The notes: a model not told the origin generated them from the sequence alone. DNA of 64,000 bases from Candidatus Obscuribacter sp. (GCA_016718315.1 JADKDV010000013.1:1-64000); one strand, 5' to 3'. Counted from the stretch's first letter, positions 39,246 through 47,748 are shown. A program made the numbers and translations.

Positions 39246-39767
39246 TTTTTGCTCCCTGACCATGAATGGCAATAACGCCACCTGGCCGACTTTTAGGACG
39301 AAAAAACTAAACTCTCTATTTTTAATATAGCGCTACTTTGAATGTTTTTACATTTTGTGTATCGCAGCAAACAGAAATTCGCTCAGTTTGCCCTTTTCGG
39401 ACTGAGGCAGCTGTGGAATGATGTTAATACGAAGCACTTGATAAGGAGGCTTGATGGAACACCGAGCACGTCCGCCAACACAAGATAGCTGAGGCTTTCC
39501 TCACCTGAAGTATTGATATTTGCTGGTTTCTGGCTGCATTGGCTAATTTACAGATAATGGGTTAATCGAGACACAGGCTCATTGGATATGGCTATTTTGT
39601 CTCCGCATAAATAAAAGTTTTACTTGGTCGCACATCAGTGGTGAGGGCTTTATACAACCGGAGGGGTTGTTAGAGCCCTCATTCATTTTGTGCATTTTGT
39701 GATGGTGGTTTTGCAAGTCAATTTGCCTTAGTGTAAGATCCTTGTGCCAGGTCCACCGAGAGCAGTT
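39246..39767. other. Gene-poor intergenic region with a hairpin and a very short ORF
   Basis: 522 bases without a convincing gene. At 39454-39492 a 12-codon frame (MEHRARPPTQDS) follows a near-perfect AAGGAGG, possibly a leader peptide or a decayed start. At 39643-39680 GAGGGCT and ACAACC pair with GGTTGT and AGCCCTC in an imperfect hairpin followed by ATTCATTTTG, a weak plus-strand terminator. Nothing else stands out. Confidence 0.4.
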
Positions 39768-39887
39768 ATGTCTAAGTTTTTTCAAAAGAATGGTAAATAC
39801 ATCATCGTCTGGAGCATGATCCTGATATTTCTCGGGACACTCGTGCCCACTGCCTGGCTGATGTTTGCGGGCAGCTCAGGCCAATAA
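39768..39887 (+). CDS. Small single-pass membrane protein, 39 aa
   Basis: Complete ATG-TAA frame of 39 codons. Short basic start MSKFFQKNGK, one hydrophobic helix (IIVWSMILIFLGTLVPTAWL) and a small polar tail AGSSGQ. GAG lies about seven bases before the ATG. It sits 36 bases upstream of rarA on the same strand. The charge pattern and the ideal membrane helix argue for a real gene; family unknown. Confidence 0.6.
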   Translation: MSKFFQKNGKYIIVWSMILIFLGTLVPTAWLMFAGSSGQ

Positions 39888-39923
39888 AGACAGGCCAATT
39901 ACGGGCATTTTGGTTACCACTCA

Positions 39924-41204
39924 ATGAAAAGTCAGTACAATCAGCCGCCTCTGGCGGAGCGTATGCGTCCTACTACGCTTGCCGAGTACGCCGGTCAAAG
40001 TAAGCTTTTGGCTGAAGGCGGAGTGTTGCAGACAATGCTCTTGCAAGGTAACTTGAGCTCTTTTATCCTCTGGGGACCGCCTGGAGTAGGTAAGACCACT
40101 CTGGCGCGCATTATTGCCTCACAGACTCAAAGTAAGTGGATTTCTTTTTCGGCAGTGACCTCTGGCATCAAAGAAATCAAAACTGTGATGGCTGAAGCCG
40201 AAGCCTTTATGAATATCGAAGGTCGGCGCACAATAATGTTTGTCGACGAAATCCACCGTTTTAACAAGGCGCAGCAAGATGCTTTTTTGCCCTATGTCGA
40301 AAACGGCACAATTATCCTGGTGGGTGCTACCACCGAAAATCCGTCGTTTGAGATAAACGGTGCGCTTTTGTCCCGTGTCAAAGTTTTTGTCATGGACGAG
40401 CTTAATCTCGATGATCTCAAAGGTATTATGCGTGCTGCTCTGCTCGATAAAGAGCGGGGACTGGGCGAGCTTGGCCTCACTGCCAGCGATGATGTGCTCA
40501 AGCTTATTGCTGCATATGCCTCTGGAGATGCACGCACAGCTCTAAATTCAATTGAGCTTGCTGCCAAAATAGCGCACAAAAAAGGGCACAGCGAAATCTC
40601 TGAAGACGAGGTCAGGTCTTCTGTACAGCAAGCCATCCTCAAATACGACAAAGACGGCGAAAACCACTTTAATCTGATCTCGGCTCTGCATAAGTCTATC
40701 CGTAACTCTGATGTCAATGCCAGTCTCTACTGGCTGGCTCGCATGCTGGAAGCTGGAGAGGCACCGCTTTTTGTGGCCCGCAGGCTGGTGCGCTTTGCCT
40801 CCGAAGACATTGGTTTGGCTGCACCGCAGGCCCTTACCCAGGCTGTAGCTGCGATGCATGCAGTGGAGTTTATTGGCATGCCAGAAGGTAAACTGGCTCT
40901 GGCTCAGGCTGTAGTCTATATGGCGGTGGCACCCAAGTCTAATGCGATATATACTGCCTACAAAGCAGCCGCTCAGGATGCACTAAATACGGTGGCGCAC
41001 TCTGTACCCATGCACTTGCGCAATGCGCCCACTAAGCTCATGGAAGAGATTGGTTATAGCAAGGGCTATAAGTATGCTCATGACTATGAAGCAGGCGTCG
41101 TCACAGATATGAAGTGTCTGCCGCGGGAGCTGGAAGGGCGAAAATACTATCAGCCAACTAAGCGTGGCTTTGAAGGCAAGATTGCCAAAGCCATGGACCT
41201 TTAG
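39924..41204 (+). CDS. rarA: Replication-associated recombination protein A (RarA/MgsA)
   Basis: AAA+ ATPase of the clamp-loader group acting at stalled replication forks. PLAERMRPTTLAEYAGQ at the N-terminus, Walker A FILWGPPGVGKTTLARIIA near residues 48-66, Walker B IMFVDEIHRFNKAQQDAFL, sensor 1 LVGATTENPSFEINGALLSR, and the tetramerisation region RLVRFASEDIGLAAPQALTQ, all typical. 426 residues, complete. The C-terminus YEAGVVTDMKCLPRELEGRKYY matches the family ending. No close partner; the next gene begins about 100 bases on. Confidence 0.96.
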   Translation: MKSQYNQPPLAERMRPTTLAEYAGQSKLLAEGGVLQTMLLQGNLSSFILWGPPGVGKTTLARIIASQTQSKWISFSAVTSGIKEIKTVMAEAEAFMNIEGRRTIMFVDEIHRFNKAQQDAFLPYVENGTIILVGATTENPSFEINGALLSRVKVFVMDELNLDDLKGIMRAALLDKERGLGELGLTASDDVLKLIAAYASGDARTALNSIELAAKIAHKKGHSEISEDEVRSSVQQAILKYDKDGENHFNLISALHKSIRNSDVNASLYWLARMLEAGEAPLFVARRLVRFASEDIGLAAPQALTQAVAAMHAVEFIGMPEGKLALAQAVVYMAVAPKSNAIYTAYKAAAQDALNTVAHSVPMHLRNAPTKLMEEIGYSKGYKYAHDYEAGVVTDMKCLPRELEGRKYYQPTKRGFEGKIAKAMDL

Positions 41205-41308
41205 TCCTTAAGTCCTTAAGTCAAGCCTCAAACTTTCACGTGATATACACGCATGCTGTCTTATGTTGATTGTGCTTGTTTTTGCGCAAATTGACAATGG
41301 AGATAGCA

Positions 41309-42745
41309 ATGGCACAGTTGGAAGCGGTCAGCGACGGTTCAAATGTTGCGGCAGGGCAAGTGGGGAAGGTTAACGATACGGATACAGCTAATAGATTGCT
41401 CGACTACGCCATCAGAGTCAGACCCCCAGTGTCTGACAAAAGGCTCACACCCACAAGTGATCGAGATTTTGATACAAGACTATTGTTTGATCCTCTTGGT
41501 ACACCAGATACTTTTAGTCTAAAGCTAAGTAGAGAAAAAGAGCTATTTATGTCACTGCCCTCTCGTTCGGTTGAGGCAATGCAAGAGCGGATTGCAAATC
41601 ACAAGACTGAGCTTGCTGTCGAAGCGGGGATTGGAGTGGCAGTGGGCATTGGTCTGGCCGCCGTTACCAAAAATCCAGCTATAGTGGGCAAGACTCTTGC
41701 TCCATACGCGCGCCAATCAGTGGGTTATTTAGGTCGCGCCATGGTGGCAGTTGCGTCAGTGGATTGGAGTCTGCGTCTGGGTGTACCGGCTGTGAATACC
41801 TGGATTGGTCGCGGCACAGTTGAAGAGAATAAGAAAAAGCTGGGACAGAATGTGGGTAACGGTGTCCTCGACTACGGAGCTGGTCTGGCGGGAGGTTTAG
41901 CTGGTGTGGGTATTGGCTCAAAGCTCACTACTCCCTGGGTAAATCGCCCTCCAGCTTTTGACCCGAGACCATCTCTCAGTGTCAAAGCCAGTGCCAGTGA
42001 GATCAAAACACCTGAAGCCTTTCGTACTGTCAAAGAAAATAAAGTCAACGATGATGTTGTATCGCTCTATGAGAAGTCTTTTCCCAAGGAAGAACGGCAG
42101 CCAGTAGAAGAAATCCGTGCACTAGTAGAGTCTGGTGTGATTCAGGTCCACACAACGCGCACCGCCAGTGGTGAGCTGAAGAGTTTTTCGTTTACCTCTA
42201 TGCACAAAGAGTCGGCTAAACCCTTTGCTAATCTGGATTTTATTGCCACAGCTGAGGCTGAGCGCTCAACTGGCATAGGTAGCTTGCACGCCCGTAGATT
42301 GTCCAAAATGGTTAAGGAAGATAATCCCGATTTAGTCGCTCTCACTCTTGAAATGGAACACCCGGCTGAGTCCGGTCTTGAGCTGGCGGACAAATTAACT
42401 AGAGCTCGGCGAGCCATGTTTTACGATCGCCTGGATGCTCCTGATACAAAGGTCAAGTACAACATTCTCGATTTTGAAGACCCTGCTTACAGAGGACCTG
42501 CCCAGTGGCGTGCCTGGATATATAAGCCACAGGAGTTTAATTCGGTAGAGACAGCACGAGGCATGTACACAAACGAAGGCGGTTATGGCTTGTCTGTGCG
42601 CAGTAAACCTGTAAGAGAATTTGAGAGAGTCAACAACTACTATGAGCCCTCTCAGTCATTACTGTCACTTGGGCTTAGTAGCACGGCTGCTCAAAATGGT
42701 TCCCAGGGATGGCGCTTTTTGCAAGGCGATAGTCAGAAGAAGTAG
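41309..42745 (+). CDS. Hypothetical protein: glycine-rich hydrophobic N-half and GNAT-like C-half
   Basis: 478 residues; ATG 41309 chosen because GGAG lies six bases upstream. Residues 1-95 are polar. Then come hydrophobic Gly/Ala stretches: LAVEAGIGVAVGIGLAAVTK, LGRAMVAVASVDWSLRLGVP and LDYGAGLAGGLAGVGIG. From about residue 235 a GNAT-like domain appears: VVSLYEKSFPKEERQPVEEI (alpha-1 with the FPxEER pattern), IQVHTTRTASGELKSFSF, FANLDFIATAEAERSTGIGS (R-x-x-G-x-G acyl-CoA loop) and ALTLEMEHP. A polar tail follows. The acceptor is unknown. No signal peptide, yet the Gly-rich part could insert in a membrane. The N-half recalls the protein at 11713. Confidence 0.72.
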   Translation: MAQLEAVSDGSNVAAGQVGKVNDTDTANRLLDYAIRVRPPVSDKRLTPTSDRDFDTRLLFDPLGTPDTFSLKLSREKELFMSLPSRSVEAMQERIANHKTELAVEAGIGVAVGIGLAAVTKNPAIVGKTLAPYARQSVGYLGRAMVAVASVDWSLRLGVPAVNTWIGRGTVEENKKKLGQNVGNGVLDYGAGLAGGLAGVGIGSKLTTPWVNRPPAFDPRPSLSVKASASEIKTPEAFRTVKENKVNDDVVSLYEKSFPKEERQPVEEIRALVESGVIQVHTTRTASGELKSFSFTSMHKESAKPFANLDFIATAEAERSTGIGSLHARRLSKMVKEDNPDLVALTLEMEHPAESGLELADKLTRARRAMFYDRLDAPDTKVKYNILDFEDPAYRGPAQWRAWIYKPQEFNSVETARGMYTNEGGYGLSVRSKPVREFERVNNYYEPSQSLLSLGLSSTAAQNGSQGWRFLQGDSQKK

Positions 42746-42785
42746 CTATTGTGCAAGACTGCTGGACTTTTGGGCAGTTAAAAGC

Positions 42786-42839
42786 GGGATTAACAAAAGA
42801 GTCGACTTGTATAAACAAGCCGACCCTTTTGTTAATCCG
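42786..42839. terminator. Long imperfect hairpin between convergent genes
   Basis: GGGATTAACAAAAG, GTCG and CTTGT on the left pair with ACAAG, CGAC and CTTTTGTTAATCC on the right around an ATAA loop, with only two A-C mismatches over about 25 base pairs. It lies between the 3' ends of two convergent genes (42745 and 42855), so a bidirectional terminator is likely; no long T-run follows on either side. Confidence 0.65.
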
Positions 42840-42854
42840 GATGGTTAGTTCGGT

Positions 42855-43469
42855 TTATCGCTTTTGTGGGAGGAAGAAATGCCACCACTTGCGGTTTTGC
42901 AAGACGGCTACTTCTTCTCTTGTTTGTCTTAGTATGGACGACAATCTTGTGTTTTCGTCTTCGACAGTAACAAGGATGTCTTCCAGATAGTCTCTTTCTA
43001 CTTTGATTTTAGCCAGAGCGTCCATCAAGTAGCGTCTTTCTTTGACAGCTGCTTCTTTTTCGTATTCAGCTGACTTGAGAGCTTTGACCTGGGCTTCTAA
43101 TACTGGGATTTGTTGCAAGGTCCAGTACTGAGTTACCATGATTTGTTTGACAGAAGCTACTTCTTCTGTCATTTCTTGCAATCTGGTTAAAAGAGCAATT
43201 ACTCTTCTTTGCAGGTAAGCTACTTCGTCCTGGCTCTTGGCCATGACTTTTTGCTCTTTATACTGCTGTACGACGTCCAGTATCTGGCGGCGGACTCTGG
43301 ATTCGCGAGCTTGTTTGACGCGTTTGTCTTCGCCTTCTGATACCGTTTCTGATGCCCACTTAAAGACATGATCGAGTCCGTCTAGATTGACGGCATCGGT
43401 ATGCTCTCCGGCTGTTTGGCTGGAGAAGAAATCCAGGTTATCTGAATTGTTAGCTGCTTGAGTGCTCAC
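42855..43469 (-). CDS. Coiled-coil protein
   Basis: 204 residues from a GTG at 43469 preceded by AGGGGGGC. A polar N-terminus (about 45 residues), a basic stretch (DKRVKQARESRVRRQILDVV), then almost continuous coiled coil: VAYLQRRVIALLTRLQEMTE, IPVLEAQVKALKSAEYEKEA and VERDYLEDILVTVEDEN. Ends RKWWHFFLPQKR, an aromatic-basic tail that could contact a membrane. No signal peptide. Family unknown; DivIVA- or filament-like roles are possible but unsupported. It borders the repeat-rich island upstream. Confidence 0.78.
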   Translation of the reverse strand: MSTQAANNSDNLDFFSSQTAGEHTDAVNLDGLDHVFKWASETVSEGEDKRVKQARESRVRRQILDVVQQYKEQKVMAKSQDEVAYLQRRVIALLTRLQEMTEEVASVKQIMVTQYWTLQQIPVLEAQVKALKSAEYEKEAAVKERRYLMDALAKIKVERDYLEDILVTVEDENTRLSSILRQTREEVAVLQNRKWWHFFLPQKR

Positions 43470-44475
43470 AGGCGCCCCCCTTTAGACCTCCTAATAATAC
43501 CGACAAAGATCCGATTTGTAAAAGAAATTTTGCCATTGCCAATGGTGCATATCAAATGGACCTATTTGCAAGCACTGCAAGTGGTGCATTGGCGCATATT
43601 TGACCGCGATACTGCCTGTGGTGACATCAGTTTACTAAGTAATTTATAGGACGCTAAATGGTCACTCCAGCGGGACTCTTGTAGTTTTATCTGCCTCTTG
43701 AGTACCGCTTTTTTAGTTTACAGATCATTTGTCTGTGTTTTTTTGTGATACCACTTTGGCAGTTTAAGCATTTTTGATCTGGTATCACTATCGCACCATT
43801 TTTTAGTGTGATGCTTTTGTTTGCCTCTTAGATCTCTTGTGGAGATCTGTTGTGGTCTTATAGGTGGTGTGTTGGAGATCTGCTGGGTCGATTGACTGCC
43901 GATTTGCAACCGACTGACTCCCGGCCGACTGCCGACTGACTGCCAATTAAGTTTGCCATTCAATATAGCCATTCTGGATAGCCAACTTAGATGGCCAATT
44001 TAGATAGCCAATCTAAGTAGCTGATCTTGATAGCTAATCTAAATAGCTGATCTGGCGCCTTAATTGCTTTTGTAAGCACCGGACCATCTATATAGATGCA
44101 CCGGATGGTAAGTGTTGGTATTGGATGCTGTGCTGGCCTTGTCGCTGGTCTTGGAGCTTGCCTTTGTACTTACCTTTGAACTTATCTTTGGCTTTATCAA
44201 TGATGGTCTCTACTGTCGAGGTGGTAGAGCTGGGTCTCTGAGATTTTGACGACTACCTTTATATATGAGCTTTTTAAACTGACTCATTTACTTGCCCTGG
44301 GTAAATGAGAGTCCAGCCTGCTTGGTTTGTGCCGTTTTGACTGCAAAAAGAAATTGCTAATTAGTGGGAGAAACCGGGGGGTACTACGTAGCTACACCCA
44401 AGACATTGGCTTGGCAAATGACTAATGTATGCATACGCCGGACTAGATAGAAGTCGGCGTAAGCGGAGTAAACCA
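43470..44475. promoter_or_regulatory. Repeat- and palindrome-rich gene-free island upstream of the secretion locus
   Basis: One kilobase with no convincing gene. It holds, in order: a perfect 9-bp inverted repeat GTGATACCA (43745-43753) / TGGTATCAC (43780-43788); AGATCTC-TTGT-GGAGATCT near 43829; GACTGCC repeats at 43893-43940; nine 13-bp tandem repeats at 43939-44055; a perfect 14-bp palindrome CATCTATATAGATG at 44085-44098 flanked by two CACCGGA copies; and a hairpin at 44434-44461 (ACGCCGGACT / AGTCGGCGT) just before the ribosome site of the next gene. Such a layout suggests an operator region or an origin-like site. Confidence 0.6.
43939..44055. repeat. Nine tandem copies of a 13-bp repeat
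   Basis: Units start at 43939, 43952, 43965, 43978, 43991, 44004, 44017, 44030 and 44043 with no gap. Consensus about ATAGCCAATCTAG; central copies ATAGCCAACTTAG, ATGGCCAATTTAG, ATAGCCAATCTAA, ATAGCTAATCTAA. The first two (ACTGCCAATTAAG, TTTGCCATTCAAT) are more divergent. The fixed period and conserved GCC/GCT-AT core resemble an iteron or multi-site operator array. Confidence 0.75.
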
Positions 44476-45237
44476 GTGAAAAGAGTCCTCGTTACCTCAA
44501 AAACACAGCTACCAGCAATCAAATTGCTCGCTGCGTCTTTTGTTGTGCTGGGAGCGCTTAATGCCAGTGCCGTATTTGCCTATGGTGAGGGCGATATGAT
44601 CACGACATTGCGTACACCTCTTATATATGGTGCTCCTAACGATGATCCTGGCTATGTACCTATGGAAGGTGCGCCACCTCCGATTGGTTCCGGTGATTGC
44701 CCGGTGCCAGTCACTCCAGGTATGTGGGGACCTCCAACAGAGCCAGCCAGTCATATTCCCGGACTGCCTCTTGTAGATGGTGCCTACAAACATCAAATAG
44801 ATCCTTATATCCAGGGTTATTTGACACCGCCACCCTCAACCGAGGGCTACAACATGGGCAGTATCAATGGTTCAAATGGTGGTTATGGCTTGCCAGCCCC
44901 AGTGTGCGAAGTAAACATCAATCCCCAGGGTGGTATCAGTGGTACTGCACCAACACAGAGATGGGGCGGACAGACTTCCAGAGATTTAGGACGTAACTCA
45001 AATACATCCAACGGTAATTCCAGTTTCACTTTTGACTTCGGTCAAAAACTCTCTCAAAAACCTGACCTCAAAATGACCCCTCAATCTTCACAAGATGGTC
45101 CTCGATTGACCACTACCGGTATGGACGGCACTCGTTGCCCCAATCTGCCATCAGCCCAGCAAACAGCTCTAAGGTATGGCAATCGCATCAAACGTTTAGA
45201 CGGACAGTCCGCTCAGCTAACAATTGCACCCTACTAA
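44476..45237 (+). CDS. Secreted Pro/Gly-rich protein, paralogue 1
   Basis: About 253 residues from a GTG at 44476 supported by CGGAG seven bases upstream (the upstream ATG at 44425 would put the signal peptide too far in). Signal peptide LLAASFVVLGALNASAVFAYG. Two blocks are shared with the next gene: block 1 TTLRTPLIYGAP ... MEGAPPPIGSGDCPVPVTPG; block 2 CEVNINPQGGISGT ... RWGGQTSRDLGRNS. The rest is Pro, Gly, Asn, Ser and Gln-rich and likely disordered. No known family. First of five secreted-protein genes leading to the T4SS-like genes on the same strand, so possibly an extracellular component or substrate of that machine. Confidence 0.75.
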   Translation: MKRVLVTSKTQLPAIKLLAASFVVLGALNASAVFAYGEGDMITTLRTPLIYGAPNDDPGYVPMEGAPPPIGSGDCPVPVTPGMWGPPTEPASHIPGLPLVDGAYKHQIDPYIQGYLTPPPSTEGYNMGSINGSNGGYGLPAPVCEVNINPQGGISGTAPTQRWGGQTSRDLGRNSNTSNGNSSFTFDFGQKLSQKPDLKMTPQSSQDGPRLTTTGMDGTRCPNLPSAQQTALRYGNRIKRLDGQSAQLTIAPY

Positions 45238-45270
45238 ATCATTTTAGTTATAGCTCCCAGGAGATTCCAG

Positions 45271-46272
45271 ATGTTTAACCTCAAGTTCTTGCCAGTACTC
45301 TCAGCCATCACTCTTGGCGTGGCTTTTAACGCAGCAGCTCTTGCTGCATCGCCCGGACCATGGCCCGGCAGCCCTCCGCAAGGTGGACCTGCTCCTGGCA
45401 TGCCGGTTTCAACACTGAGAACACCTTTGATTCAAGGTCAACCTTCTGGCGCTCCATTCCAACCGCCAATTGAAGGCGCACCGCCAGCCATTGGTGATGG
45501 ACCAACACCTGTCGGCGTCACACCTGGTATGGGTGGACCCCCCACACTTTTGCCCTGGGTACCGGCTATTCCTGCTAACCAGATTGACAATAATTTTTCC
45601 GGTATTCCGCTGCCCGTAAGTCCTGCAGTAGTTTCGCCTCCTGGAGTACTTGGACCAGCACTGACCGGTATCGTGCCTCAGTCACCATCAACACCAGGTG
45701 TTGACCCGGGCTCACTGCAAGCACCATTTGGCTCGTTTAACCCTGCTCAAGAAGTGAATATCATCCCCTCCGGCGGACTCGCTGGAACTGGTGGCTATTA
45801 CACATCAATCCCGACAGTGCGTCGTGGTGGACAGGAAACCAGACAGTGGGACCTTAGAGGTCGTAACTCTATGATCGGCTTTGGTCCTGATGATGGCTCA
45901 CAAGATAACGTTGAGAGACTTGGACCTTGGGCTGGTTGGGGTACCGTAACTGGTGTACCTACTGGTGATGGCTTGCGCCACAGTTCAATTGACCTGGGCG
46001 GCGGTATGAGATTCCAGGCTGGTGGTGACACAGTCATCCCTACTGGTTCAACTATCCAAGACTTTGGTCTGTCTGCCACCAGAAACAACCCAATCGGAGC
46101 TTTGAGCGCTAACCAATCCTATGAATTTGGTCAAGGTCGCAGAAGAATACCTATGTATAGTTCGAAAACAACCGATTTCGGTCTGCCTTATACATTATTT
46201 TCACCTGCCAACGTAACTGCCCAAAAAACCGGTCAAAGACAGCTCCCGTCGGCAGTTATAACCAACTTTTAG
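45271..46272 (+). CDS. Secreted Pro/Gly-rich protein, paralogue 2
   Basis: 333 residues; ATG 45271 follows CAGGAGA. Signal peptide FLPVLSAITLGVAFNAAALA. It shares with the preceding protein STLRTPLIQGQPSG, PIEGAPPAIGDGPTPVGVTP and later QEVNIIPSGGLAGTG, VRRGGQETRQWDLRGRNS. Between and after these blocks the sequence is Pro/Gly-rich with poly-Pro patches and ends in a more ordered region (RIPMYSSKTTDFGLPYTLF). The pair arose by tandem duplication and has since diverged outside the two blocks. Gap to the first paralogue is 33 bases, so they are one operon. Confidence 0.76.
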   Translation: MFNLKFLPVLSAITLGVAFNAAALAASPGPWPGSPPQGGPAPGMPVSTLRTPLIQGQPSGAPFQPPIEGAPPAIGDGPTPVGVTPGMGGPPTLLPWVPAIPANQIDNNFSGIPLPVSPAVVSPPGVLGPALTGIVPQSPSTPGVDPGSLQAPFGSFNPAQEVNIIPSGGLAGTGGYYTSIPTVRRGGQETRQWDLRGRNSMIGFGPDDGSQDNVERLGPWAGWGTVTGVPTGDGLRHSSIDLGGGMRFQAGGDTVIPTGSTIQDFGLSATRNNPIGALSANQSYEFGQGRRRIPMYSSKTTDFGLPYTLFSPANVTAQKTGQRQLPSAVITNF

Positions 46273-46292
46273 TTGCAAAGAGCTTAGGGGGA

Positions 46293-46326
46293 GGGGGAAT
46301 CTTCCCATAGCAATGGGAAATCCCCC
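46293..46326 (+). terminator. Two-step hairpin between secreted-protein genes 2 and 3
   Basis: GGGGGA (46293-46298) pairs with TCCCCC (46321-46326) and TTCCCAT (46302-46308) with ATGGGAA (46313-46319) around AGCA. A strong stem of 13 pairs with a small internal loop, without a long T-run. It may attenuate read-through or protect the upstream message. Confidence 0.6.
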
Positions 46327-46401
46327 GATTTCTATTCCCGATTGGATTTCGTATTGTATTCACACAAAGCGAAACGAACCCGCTAAACGGAAGCAAGAGT
46401 A

Positions 46402-47097
46402 ATGAAAAGCCAAGTAAGTCAAAACCAAATAGCCAAACTGGCAATGAGCTTTGTCCTTACCGCATGCGTGTTGACTCAAGTGAGCCTCCCCGCCTTTGCT
46501 CAAAACTACTCGCTAAGCGCTGAGCAAGATTCGTTTTTACCTCCAGAGGTTGTACCGCTCGATCCACAAGTTGCACAAAAACTGGCTCAGAGCCAAGCTG
46601 CAGCTCGTGACATGGGTGGCATGAACGCCGGAGGAATGGCAACCAACATGAATGTCAGCGGTGACCCCATGCAAAACGGAAACGCCGGCAACACAACCTC
46701 CCAGCAGACTCGTCAAAACATCATGGATTCAATGATGAATCAAGGAAGTTTTCAAAACGAAGCTGCTAACCAACAAGTCCCAGGCATGGCAGCCCCCGGT
46801 GGTGCCACCAACTCTGGAACAAGCGACTGGATAATGCCCGGTCAAGATGGCAACTCTGCCAGCATGGCTTACGGTGGTGTCCAACAGACTCAAACCCTCT
46901 CCGCTCCTCCTCCAGTCCCAACCGTAAGAAGAGACATCAGAAGAGCCGGCATGAGTAACGCAGTCAGTGCAATCGCAGGGTTCGGAGCGGGAGCAGTCCT
47001 CGGAAGTGTGCTCCGCAGACCAAGCAATATGATGGGTCTCGGTGTTACAGGTTTGATGCTCACAGGTTTCGGTTCACGTAACGCATTCCGCTTCTAG
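46402..47097 (+). CDS. Secreted Met/Gly/Asn/Gln-rich protein
   Basis: 231 residues. Signal peptide LAMSFVLTACVLTQVSLPAFAQ. A region of low complexity follows (MGGMNAGGMATNMNVSGD; ATTS/QQ-rich), then a Pro-rich segment (SAPPPVPTVRRDIRRAG) and a C-terminal hydrophobic Gly/Ala stretch (SNAVSAIAGFGAGAVLGSVL and MGLGVTGLMLTGFGS) that could insert in a membrane. No family recognised. Third gene of the secreted cluster. GGAAG lies about ten bases before the ATG. Confidence 0.72.
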   Translation: MKSQVSQNQIAKLAMSFVLTACVLTQVSLPAFAQNYSLSAEQDSFLPPEVVPLDPQVAQKLAQSQAAARDMGGMNAGGMATNMNVSGDPMQNGNAGNTTSQQTRQNIMDSMMNQGSFQNEAANQQVPGMAAPGGATNSGTSDWIMPGQDGNSASMAYGGVQQTQTLSAPPPVPTVRRDIRRAGMSNAVSAIAGFGAGAVLGSVLRRPSNMMGLGVTGLMLTGFGSRNAFRF

Positions 47098-47130
47098 TTT
47101 TAACCTCTCGGTTATTTCGGAGACAACTAA

Positions 47131-47748
47131 ATGAAAGTCCAAAGTTTTCTAATCGCTAGCCTGACAGTCGCCCTGGGCGCTGTAATTGCAAGTCCCGCAA
47201 TGGCGCAGGAAGAAGCCCCTCGTAAGGATTCACGCTTTCACTTCGAGCCAAACGTATACGGTGGCGAAAGAGGTGGTGCACGCAGAAGCAATCACTACAG
47301 TGGTCCTATCGGCACAGTCAGTCATGGTTCCGTTCCGAAAGGTATTTTCGGACAAGGTGTAAATCCAAGCATTTTCAACAGACCAGCACCAGTTGCTGCT
47401 GTCCCCCAAGTTCAAACTAATGTTTTCCCTCAAATCGTTGCCCAACAGCCAGTACCTTTCCAAAACGTATTTGGCAAACCAATGACCGCAGCCCCAATGA
47501 CTGCAAAACCTATGACTATGTCGCAAGTGCCAGCGCCTAAGTCAGCGCCCAGAACCAGTTCTTCTAGAGCCGTGGCTGGTCGTGTTCTCTCTCCGAGACG
47601 ATCAAATGGATTGGTCGCTCGCTCAGCTCCAATGATTCAAAGCATGCCTGGTTCCGGCTTCAAGCAAGGTACCTACATCCCGACATCATCTGGTGGTGGC
47701 TTCTCAAGCACAACTTCTGTAACCGGTGTAATCCACCAACAAAAGTAG
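47131..47748 (+). CDS. Secreted basic Pro/Ser-rich hypothetical protein
   Basis: 205 residues, ATG 47131 after CGGAGAC. Signal peptide FLIASLTVALGAVIASPAMAQ. The mature part is basic, with RGGARRSNHYSGPIG, a Met/Pro/Thr tract (GKPMTAAPMTAKPMTMSQVP), an Arg/Ser region and a Ser/Gly/Thr tail. No ordered domain is evident. 33 bases after the preceding gene, so the same operon. A surface or matrix-type role is a guess. Confidence 0.72.
   Translation: MKVQSFLIASLTVALGAVIASPAMAQEEAPRKDSRFHFEPNVYGGERGGARRSNHYSGPIGTVSHGSVPKGIFGQGVNPSIFNRPAPVAAVPQVQTNVFPQIVAQQPVPFQNVFGKPMTAAPMTAKPMTMSQVPAPKSAPRTSSSRAVAGRVLSPRRSNGLVARSAPMIQSMPGSGFKQGTYIPTSSGGGFSSTTSVTGVIHQQK

Noticed and set aside
43470..44475. Riboswitch such as a c-di-GMP aptamer in the leader of the secreted-protein operon
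   Set aside because: Hairpins are present but I cannot match the conserved core of any known riboswitch class.
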